Origin: Anaerolinea sp.
GTDB taxonomy: Bacteria; Chloroflexota; Anaerolineae; Anaerolineales; Anaerolineaceae
Direction: 5' to 3'
DNA: 10,000 bases
Assembly (NCBI GenBank): GCA_020216845.1
Contig: JAIWNK010000024.1
Location: 1 to 10,000, forward strand
The stretch's first letter is position 1. Each line of letters begins with the position of its first letter. Below, piece by piece: positions 1-5,465 of the stretch. Below the pieces are notes generated by a model. It did no database searches. It was not told where the DNA came from and was given only the letters and a program-made list of their open reading frames with translations. Both the position numbers and the translations under genes were made by a program.

Positions 1-52
1 GGTCTTCTCCGGTTTCTAGTGTTTTAGCATACCTATTTTACCGAAGAAGACC
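1..52. repeat. Imperfect inverted repeat (12-base arms) at the left edge
   Basis: Bases 1-12 and 41-52 are inverted copies with one mismatch (11 of 12 positions complementary on the + strand). The arms enclose 28 bases. Read from the - strand, the mismatch becomes a G-U wobble, so an RNA from that strand would pair along all 12 positions. On the + strand the right arm is followed by a T-rich stretch (53-67), which is terminator-like, but the loop is long for an intrinsic terminator. It could be the end of an upstream transcription unit, part of a structured RNA, or a binding site. The left arm starts at the first base of the window, so the full structure may be larger. Confidence 0.4.
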
Positions 53-123
53 TTTCTTTGTCTTTGTCAAGCAAGCTTGTGAATGCCGTGCCTCATTTTG
101 TCAAAAATCCCCTTTTCAACAGA

Positions 124-150
124 TTGTTTATTGTCAGCTCATGATATAAT
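124..150 (+). promoter_or_regulatory. Extended -10 promoter of the partner-switching operon
   Basis: A perfect TATAAT lies at 145-150, preceded by TG at 142-143 with one base between, the extended -10 arrangement. The best -35 (TTGTTT, 124-129) is only 15 bases upstream, and the 17-base position carries no good hexamer, so recognition probably relies on the extended -10 element. Transcription would start near 157, giving a leader of about 37 bases before the STAS gene. A housekeeping-type promoter implies basal expression. I see no alternative-sigma promoter sequence that would make the operon autoregulated, although such sites are hard to recognise without knowing the sigma factor. Confidence 0.6.
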
Positions 151-182
151 CATTCTACTTATTTCAATTTCTGTTTACTCCC

Positions 183-188
183 GGAGGA
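183..188 (+). promoter_or_regulatory. Ribosome binding site fixing the STAS start
   Basis: GGAGGA, five bases before the ATG at 194, is the strongest Shine-Dalgarno sequence I noticed in the window. It selects this ATG over the in-frame ATG at 83, which would add 37 residues unrelated to a STAS domain and would begin upstream of the predicted transcription start. Confidence 0.85.
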
Positions 189-193
189 ACACT

Positions 194-529
194 ATGGAAA
201 TTACCCACACCCAGTTCAAACACTGCGATGTCCTCAAGCCCAAGGGACGCATAGATAGCGCATCCGCTCCTATCTTTTCCGATGCCATCAATGCCATCAC
301 GGAAGAAGGCCGCTTCCGCATTGTGATTGACATGAGCGAGCTGGAATTCATTTCCAGCGCTGGCCTACGCGTCCTCATCAGTGCCCAGAAAACATGCAAG
401 CGCTACAATCGCGGCGAAGTTGTATTGGCAACGGTCCCCCCAGTCATCATGAATTCGCTTGAACTGGCCGGCTTTAATATCCTTTTCAAAACCTATCCTG
501 ACGTGCTTTCTGCAGTGGGTAATTTCTAG
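194..529 (+). CDS. STAS-domain anti-sigma factor antagonist (RsbV/SpoIIAA type)
   Basis: A 111-residue single-domain STAS protein, close to the usual length of RsbV and SpoIIAA. In this family the unphosphorylated protein binds a partner HATPase kinase/anti-sigma factor and releases its target; phosphorylation of a conserved Ser blocks binding. The signature is clear: a beta strand ending D46-M-S48, then the F-I-S-S-A-G-L loop at 52-58, where Ser55 aligns with the known phosphorylated Ser and Gly57-Leu58 follow as usual. The start is chosen from the strong RBS at 183-188 and because the STAS fold begins there. It is the first gene of a tight operon, 14 bases ahead of the kinase and upstream of the phosphatase, which supplies all three classical components. 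It is cytosolic, with no membrane segment. The family assignment is firm; the regulated target is unknown. Confidence 0.95.
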   Translation: MEITHTQFKHCDVLKPKGRIDSASAPIFSDAINAITEEGRFRIVIDMSELEFISSAGLRVLISAQKTCKRYNRGEVVLATVPPVIMNSLELAGFNILFKTYPDVLSAVGNF

Positions 530-543
530 TCCAAGCAGGTTCA

Positions 544-954
544 ATGGCCTTTCGTGTTTTTCCCGGCGACTATGCCAGCCTGGCAGAGATAGCAACCTTT
601 GTGCGCCAGGTCAGTATAGCCGCCGGGTTTGACTCCAACACTGTTTACCAAATTGAAACGGCTGTAGACGAAGCCTGTTCAAATATTATTGAACATGCCT
701 ACGGCGGTGAGCACCGCGGCGACATTGAATGCCAGTGTGAAATCACCGCACACAGTCTGACGATCACGCTCAAAGACCACGGCAAACCCTTTCGTCCCGA
801 CAAAATCGCAGCCCCTGACCTCAAGGCCCCGCTCAAAAAACGTCAGGCGCATGGCCTTGGTTTATATTTTATGCGCCAATGGATGGATGAAGTCCATTTT
901 GAATTCATGGATGGCGTCAACGTGCTCACCCTGATCAAACACCTGCCAGGATGA
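544..954 (+). CDS. HATPase serine kinase / anti-sigma factor (RsbW/SpoIIAB type)
   Basis: A 136-residue GHKL-ATPase domain protein, slightly shorter than SpoIIAB and RsbW. Family members bind ATP, phosphorylate the STAS antagonist and sequester a sigma factor or another target. Visible motifs are the N-box around residues 38-55 (Glu43 and Asn47, spaced as in SpoIIAB), the G1 box D78-H-G80-K-P-F, and the G2 box H103-G-L-G106-L-Y. All key nucleotide-binding positions are present, so it should be an active kinase rather than a degenerate adaptor. It starts 14 bases after the STAS stop with a short AGG (537-539) as RBS, and its stop is 4 bases before the phosphatase start, so translation is probably coupled. 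No sigma factor gene adjoins it, so it may control a sigma factor encoded elsewhere or a non-sigma partner. Confidence 0.93.
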   Translation: MAFRVFPGDYASLAEIATFVRQVSIAAGFDSNTVYQIETAVDEACSNIIEHAYGGEHRGDIECQCEITAHSLTITLKDHGKPFRPDKIAAPDLKAPLKKRQAHGLGLYFMRQWMDEVHFEFMDGVNVLTLIKHLPG

Positions 955-958
955 TCCT

Positions 959-3900
959 ATGACCACGACAGAGCTCAGCCCCATCCCTCAATGGAAACAA
1001 TTCCTGGCACTTGGCGAAGCAATCCTGTCCCAACCCAACGCAGCCAGTCAGGTCGCCCTCATTCAACAAACCGCCGAAAAACTTCTCGGAGCAACCATTC
1101 GCGTTTGGCTGCTTCCGCCTTTTTACCCCCTACCAGGTCAGCCCCCGGTCACCCTGCTGGACCCTCAAACCACACCACCAATCGCTCAACAAGCCGCTCA
1201 GCAGCAACGTTTCATTTGTTACACCATAGCAGACGGTGAAATCACCCCCTGCACACAAAATTGCGAACCCCACCTGGCAGCGATTCCACTTCTTACCCAA
1301 GATTTTGCTCTCGGCGTTTTGCTAGCCGAACGCACCAATAGCGCCCCCTTCCGCAAAGAAGAATTGAACTTCCTTGAAGGCCTGGCAGCACACGCCGCCA
1401 TGGCCATGCAAATTTCGCGCCAGGTTACACTTAAAAACTGGCGCTCTGAGCAACTCGCTCTCGTCCGTTCCGTCAGCGCACAAATTGCCAACATCTTCGA
1501 CCTGAACGAACTTTGTCAACAAGTCACCAATAGCATCCAGGAAGCATTTGGATATTACTCCGTATCCATTTACACCCTCGACCCGGCCAGTAACACATTG
1601 CACCTGCGCGGTAGCGCAAGCCACGAAGGCCAACAAACCCATCACCCCACCCCGATCATTCGAGTTGGCAGCGGCATGATCGGCAGCGCAGCTGAAACCG
1701 GACAAGATTGCATTGCTCAAGATGTCACCCAGGAACCACTTTATCAGCTCGTTGAAGCACTACCTGCCACCCGCTCAGAGGCCGCTCTGCCCCTCAAAAT
1801 CAGCGATCAAATTGTCGGTGTGCTTGACATTCAAATGGATCAGCCCAATGCATTCCATGAGATAGACATCATCGCCCTTCACACCCTGGCTGATTCGATC
1901 GCCCTGGCCATTGAAAACGCCCACCTTTACACCGACCTGCGATGGAAAGCCGAACAAATGGAAGCCGTAGCCGAAATTGGTCGCGCCCTGGCATCCATTC
2001 TCGACACAGATGAACTATTACAACAAATCGTTCAGGTCATCCACGCTCGCTTCAACTATCCATATGTACATCTTTTCACAGTTCATCCTGGCCGGCGCAA
2101 AGTCATTTACGTAGCAGGCAGCGGTGAACGCAGCAATTTCTTTTGTGAACAGGGCCTGGCCTATGACCTGGATGCCCCACTAGGTCTCATTCCCGCTGCT
2201 GCCCGCACCCGTCGCACATTCCTCGTCAACGATGTTAGCCAGGAACCGCTTTACCGCCCAACAGAATTACCCCCTGACGATACCCAATCCGAACTTGTCA
2301 TCCCAATTCAATACGGCGAAGAAGTCCTTGGCGTCCTGGATATTCAAAGCGCCCAACGCAACGCCTTCTCTCAGAGCGACCGCGCCCTGTTTGAAGCCCT
2401 CAGCGCCAGCATTGCCACAGCCATGCGCAACGCCGCCCTCTATCGCTCTGAACAATGGCGACACAAAGTCGCCGATAGCTTCCAGGATGTTGCCGCTCTG
2501 CTCACCACCGATACAAGCCTTGATACCCTGCTGCAAACTGTCCTGGTCAAATTACACGAAAACCTCCCCTGCGATGCTTCTGCCATCTGGCTATTTGACG
2601 ACCTTGATGAACAACAACTCAGCCTGGCCTCCTGGAGAGGCGTAGAAGCCACAGACCTCCTTCATGCGCTGGAAAACAACCCCGATGTGCGTGCCTGGCT
2701 GCTCAGCGCCACACAGCTCAACGAACCCACCATCCGAACCCCTCATTCACCTTACGGCCCATTGGGTGTTGCCCTCAACTTTCCCCCAGAGTACTCCTCC
2801 ATCGCCGTCCCCTTGCGCTCTGGAGACAACTTGATGGGCATCTTAACCCTTGCCCACCACACCCCCGGACGTTATGGCAGCGAAGCAAGCGCCCTAACCA
2901 GCACCTTTGCCAATTACACCGCCATCGCCATCCAAAATGCCCGCCTTTACAATGCCGCTCAAGAACAGGCCTGGATCGCCACCATCATGCTGCAAGTCGC
3001 CGAGGCCGCCCAATCCATTGGCTCAATCGAAGAACTGCTCGATACCATGGTGCGCCTGACCCCGCTACTGGTCGGAATCAGCAAATGCGCCTTCTTCCTT
3101 TGGAAAGAAGCCCAATCCGCCTTCGTCTTAACCGCCGCCTATGGAATCGAAAGCACCCGCACCCACTTTGACAAAGATCTACCCGCGTTTCAACGTTTGC
3201 GCAACGCTCAATCTACCCTCTTTATTCAAGACGCCACTCTCGAACTGGACCTACCCGATGCCAGCGTATCCCCTGAAACAGGCACGCTGATTCTGCTTCC
3301 GCTGATCGCACGCGGTGAAGTCCTCGGTGCTTTCCTGGTTGCCCATGAAAGCGAAACGCCCGAAGGCATCATCAGCAACTTTGAACAACAAACCCTGGCC
3401 ATTTTACAAGGAATCACCCACCAAACTGCGGTTGCGGTTGAAAACATTCACCTGCTTGAAACCCGTCAGGAAGAAGCCTACGTCACTGCCGTCTTACTAC
3501 AAGTTGCACAGGCCGTTGTCAGTCAAAACGACTTAAACGACATTCTTGATACCATTGTTCATATCATGCCCATTCTAGTCGGCATTGATGCTTGCGCTAT
3601 CTATCTGTGGAACAGCGAAGAGAACCTCTTCCGTTTGGAACAGCTCTTCACCGGCTCTCACCAGGAAGAACAAGCCCTGCGTAACCTCACCTACCGCCGT
3701 GGCGATTTTGCCCTGCTGGATGCCGTCAAAGACAACGACACCCTGGTGCTTTGCCCCAATGCGCCCAACCTGACGGACCCCAAACAATGGCCAAACCTGA
3801 CCTGTCTTGCCGCCGGTGAAACGCCGCCCATTCGCCAGACAAACGACAAAACCTGGGTCATTGGCTTCCCACTTTCCGTCAAAGGCGAAGTCTACGGCGT

Positions 3901-4771
3901 CCTCGTCACCCAAGAGACGGGCGTACCTACTGCCCTGCAAGAACGCCGGCTGGAACTCGTGAACGGCGTCGCCCAACAAGTGGCGCTCGCCATTCAAAAC
4001 GAACGTCTGAAGCAAGAAATGGTGCGCAGCGAACGCCTTGAACGCGAAATCCAGCTAGCCCGTCAGATTCAGCAAACCTTTTTGCCCAGTCACTTGCCCA
4101 ACCTACCACAATGGGAATTGGATGTCCGCTGGGAAACCGCCCGTCAGGTCGGTGGCGATTTCTACGACATCTTCAAACTCGGCAAAAGTCGCTTGGGCCT
4201 GGTCATTGCCGATGTATCCGATAAGGGCTTGCCTGCTGCGCTCTACATGACAGTCACCCGCACATTGATTCGCGCCTATATGCACGGCACCGATTCGCCC
4301 GGGCGCGTTCTTGAACGGGTCAATGCCCTGCTCCTCTCCGAATCGCAAAATGGCATGTTCGTCACTGCCGTGTACGCCATCCTATCCCTGGAAACCGGAC
4401 AACTGCTCTATGCCAATGCCGGACACAACCGTCCCCTCATGCTTCACTCCGAAACGGGTGAAGTCGAAGCCCTGCCCAAAGGCGGCATTGCCCTCGGCGT
4501 CATGGAGAATGTCCACTATCAAGATCACAGCCTCACCATCGCCCCCTGTGACACCCTGCTTTTTTACACCGATGGCCTCACCGAAGCCTTTTCCATCAAC
4601 GGCGAAACCTTTGGCGAAGAACGGATTCGCGCCACATTGGCTGCCGCAAGGTGCAGCAGCGTCAAAGAACTGCTAGAACATACCGATCAAGCCATCTCAA
4701 CCTTCCGACAAGGTGCCGCCCCATCGGACGATCTCACACTCATAGCCTTACGTCGCCTGCCAGAGGATTAA
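959..4771 (+). CDS. Six-GAF sensor PP2C/SpoIIE-type serine phosphatase
   Basis: A 1270-residue cytosolic protein with no membrane segment. GAF-like domains sit at roughly residues 15-155, 168-325, 335-497, 505-666, 675-833 and 845-1015. Helical linkers follow, with an E-I-Q-L-A-R-Q-I-Q-Q segment at 1030-1039, then the SpoIIE/PPM phosphatase at about 1045-1268. Metal-binding acidic residues are in place: G-G-D1067-F-Y-D1070, A-D1085-V-S-D1088-K-G, T-D1205-G-L and S-D1257-D1258. The family dephosphorylates the STAS partner, here the product at 194, acting as an RsbU/SpoIIE equivalent. The GAF array is the likely signal input, with ligands unknown. GAF2/GAF3 and GAF5/GAF6 look like internal duplications. 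GAF1 holds a cysteine cluster (C87, C98, C102). AGGA at 948-951 lies 7 bases before the ATG. It is the last gene of the operon, convergent with the next gene at 9 bases, and has no clear terminator. Most RsbU-type phosphatases carry far fewer sensor domains. Confidence 0.95.
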   Translation: MTTTELSPIPQWKQFLALGEAILSQPNAASQVALIQQTAEKLLGATIRVWLLPPFYPLPGQPPVTLLDPQTTPPIAQQAAQQQRFICYTIADGEITPCTQNCEPHLAAIPLLTQDFALGVLLAERTNSAPFRKEELNFLEGLAAHAAMAMQISRQVTLKNWRSEQLALVRSVSAQIANIFDLNELCQQVTNSIQEAFGYYSVSIYTLDPASNTLHLRGSASHEGQQTHHPTPIIRVGSGMIGSAAETGQDCIAQDVTQEPLYQLVEALPATRSEAALPLKISDQIVGVLDIQMDQPNAFHEIDIIALHTLADSIALAIENAHLYTDLRWKAEQMEAVAEIGRALASILDTDELLQQIVQVIHARFNYPYVHLFTVHPGRRKVIYVAGSGERSNFFCEQGLAYDLDAPLGLIPAAARTRRTFLVNDVSQEPLYRPTELPPDDTQSELVIPIQYGEEVLGVLDIQSAQRNAFSQSDRALFEALSASIATAMRNAALYRSEQWRHKVADSFQDVAALLTTDTSLDTLLQTVLVKLHENLPCDASAIWLFDDLDEQQLSLASWRGVEATDLLHALENNPDVRAWLLSATQLNEPTIRTPHSPYGPLGVALNFPPEYSSIAVPLRSGDNLMGILTLAHHTPGRYGSEASALTSTFANYTAIAIQNARLYNAAQEQAWIATIMLQVAEAAQSIGSIEELLDTMVRLTPLLVGISKCAFFLWKEAQSAFVLTAAYGIESTRTHFDKDLPAFQRLRNAQSTLFIQDATLELDLPDASVSPETGTLILLPLIARGEVLGAFLVAHESETPEGIISNFEQQTLAILQGITHQTAVAVENIHLLETRQEEAYVTAVLLQVAQAVVSQNDLNDILDTIVHIMPILVGIDACAIYLWNSEENLFRLEQLFTGSHQEEQALRNLTYRRGDFALLDAVKDNDTLVLCPNAPNLTDPKQWPNLTCLAAGETPPIRQTNDKTWVIGFPLSVKGEVYGVLVTQETGVPTALQERRLELVNGVAQQVALAIQNERLKQEMVRSERLEREIQLARQIQQTFLPSHLPNLPQWELDVRWETARQVGGDFYDIFKLGKSRLGLVIADVSDKGLPAALYMTVTRTLIRAYMHGTDSPGRVLERVNALLLSESQNGMFVTAVYAILSLETGQLLYANAGHNRPLMLHSETGEVEALPKGGIALGVMENVHYQDHSLTIAPCDTLLFYTDGLTEAFSINGETFGEERIRATLAAARCSSVKELLEHTDQAISTFRQGAAPSDDLTLIALRRLPED

Positions 4772-4780
4772 CCTTCGGCC

Positions 4781-5158
4781 TCATTCTCCCATAAACAACG
4801 CCCACCAAACCTGCCAGTTTTCCACCTTTTGCGGGACCGGCGTTGGCACAAAGACTGGCACGGAAGTTGCACCTGGAGGAGGTATGGGAATCACCAAAAC
4901 ATCCCCCGGGCGAGTCATGTGCCCCTCCTCACGCGCCCATTGGTCTACTGCCGCCTCTGATGTGGCATACGTCACCTGCTCTGCCAAAGCAGTTGCCGTT
5001 GCCTGCAAACCAAGTACCTGCACCTGCAACTGGTCACGCTGCTTACTCAAACGATTCAGCGACACAAGACGGCTATTCAAATCAATGATCAAAAACGCCG
5101 CCAAAATACTCAGCGCAGCAATCAGCACATATTTCCAGCGAATTGATAAACGTTTCAT
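4781..5158 (-). CDS. FtsB/DivIC-like septum formation initiator protein
   Basis: A 125-residue bitopic membrane protein. A short basic cytosolic N-terminus is followed by one membrane helix at about 9-25, a coiled coil at about 29-66, and a motif (W74-A-R-E-E-G-H-M, then P-G-D at 84-86) that matches the A-R-x-E-x-G-M-x-x-P-G-E region of DivIC/FtsB proteins. In that family the extracytoplasmic coiled coil assembles with FtsL and FtsQ/DivIB at the division site. A Pro/Val-rich linker (90-111) leads to an unusual aromatic tail, W-Q-V-W-W near 115-119. Length is typical. The RBS is weak. A poor promoter match lies at 5166-5194, and the gene follows the tRNA terminator, so read-through from the tRNA promoter is an alternative. 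It converges on the phosphatase gene with a 9-base gap, so the 3' ends of the two transcripts may overlap. The fold class is fairly sure; a role in division is inferred from the family. Confidence 0.8.
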   Translation of the reverse strand: MKRLSIRWKYVLIAALSILAAFLIIDLNSRLVSLNRLSKQRDQLQVQVLGLQATATALAEQVTYATSEAAVDQWAREEGHMTRPGDVLVIPIPPPGATSVPVFVPTPVPQKVENWQVWWALFMGE

Positions 5159-5165
5159 GAATTTA

Positions 5166-5194
5166 ATCTTACACCCATTCCAGCCTGCTTACAA
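5166..5194 (-). promoter_or_regulatory. Weak candidate promoter for the FtsB-like gene
   Basis: On the - strand, TTGTAA (5194-5189) and TAAGAT (5171-5166) are separated by 17 bases, each matching the consensus at 4 of 6 positions. Transcription would begin at or within a few bases of the ATG at 5158, giving an almost leaderless mRNA. That would fit the lack of a good Shine-Dalgarno sequence. A match of this quality can arise by chance. Confidence 0.25.
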
Positions 5195-5208
5195 GCGATT
5201 TGCCAAAC

Positions 5209-5248
5209 AAAAAATCCCCTTTCGATCAAAGGGGATTCAAAGGGGATT
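5209..5248 (-). terminator. Intrinsic terminator of tRNA-Leu with duplicated 5' arm
   Basis: Bases 5213-5222 and 5228-5237 form a perfect 10-base-pair hairpin with a 5-base loop. On the - strand the stem is followed by TTTTGTTT (5212-5205), the U-rich tail of a Rho-independent terminator. It begins just after the tRNA body. The 5' arm (AATCCCCTTT on the - strand) is present a second time at 5248-5239, as a tandem direct repeat of 11 bases, so the 3' arm can pair with either copy. Nothing T-rich follows on the + strand side, so it works in one direction only. Confidence 0.85.
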
Positions 5249-5251
5249 GTG

Positions 5252-5335
<84 letters not shown>

Positions 5336-5352
5336 ATCTCGGAACGGCTCTG

Positions 5353-5380
5353 ATTTTACCGCAAATCCAGCATTTGTCAA
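5353..5380 (-). promoter_or_regulatory. Near-consensus promoter of tRNA-Leu
   Basis: On the - strand, a consensus -35 TTGACA (5380-5375) and TAAAAT as -10 (5358-5353, 5 of 6 matches) are separated by 16 bases. The predicted start is near 5346, leaving an 11-base leader before the mature 5' end of the tRNA for RNase P to remove. It is a strong constitutive-looking promoter, divergent from that of the kinase-like gene. Confidence 0.8.
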
Positions 5381-5434
5381 CCTTTCGATAAAAATTTTCT
5401 TCGCCAACTTCACCAAACCACCCGTCCACAAGTA

Positions 5435-5443
5435 TGCTATAAT
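5435..5443 (+). promoter_or_regulatory. Extended -10 promoter of the kinase-LysM-LCP operon
   Basis: TG-C-TATAAT is a perfect -10 hexamer (5438-5443) with the extended TG. The -35 position 17 bases upstream (AAACCA) is poor. Transcription would start near 5450, giving a leader of about 16 bases before the ATG at 5466. The architecture (perfect extended -10, weak -35) is the same as at 142-150. AGGAA at 5450-5454 is a possible but distant RBS that would sit at the very 5' end of the transcript. Confidence 0.6.
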
Positions 5444-5465
5444 TTCTTCAGGAATAGATCTCGGC

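Noticed and set aside
103..115. Thirteen-base match (AAAAATCCCCTTT) to the tRNA terminator at 5210-5222
   Set aside because: About one such match is expected by chance in 10 kb, and the copy at 103 has no complementary arm.
3..152. Open frame entering from the left edge (about 50 codons)
   Set aside because: No recognisable protein, Cys- and Phe-rich odd composition, and it overlaps the inverted repeat and the promoter. It is probably chance in a region without stops in one frame.
83..193. In-frame upstream extension of the STAS gene from the ATG at 83
   Set aside because: The added 37 residues do not fit a STAS domain, the predicted transcription start is near 157, and the ATG at 194 has a strong RBS.
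3575..4015. Antisense open frame of 146 codons within the phosphatase gene
   Set aside because: It is a shadow of a well-supported coding region, with no RBS or domain of its own.
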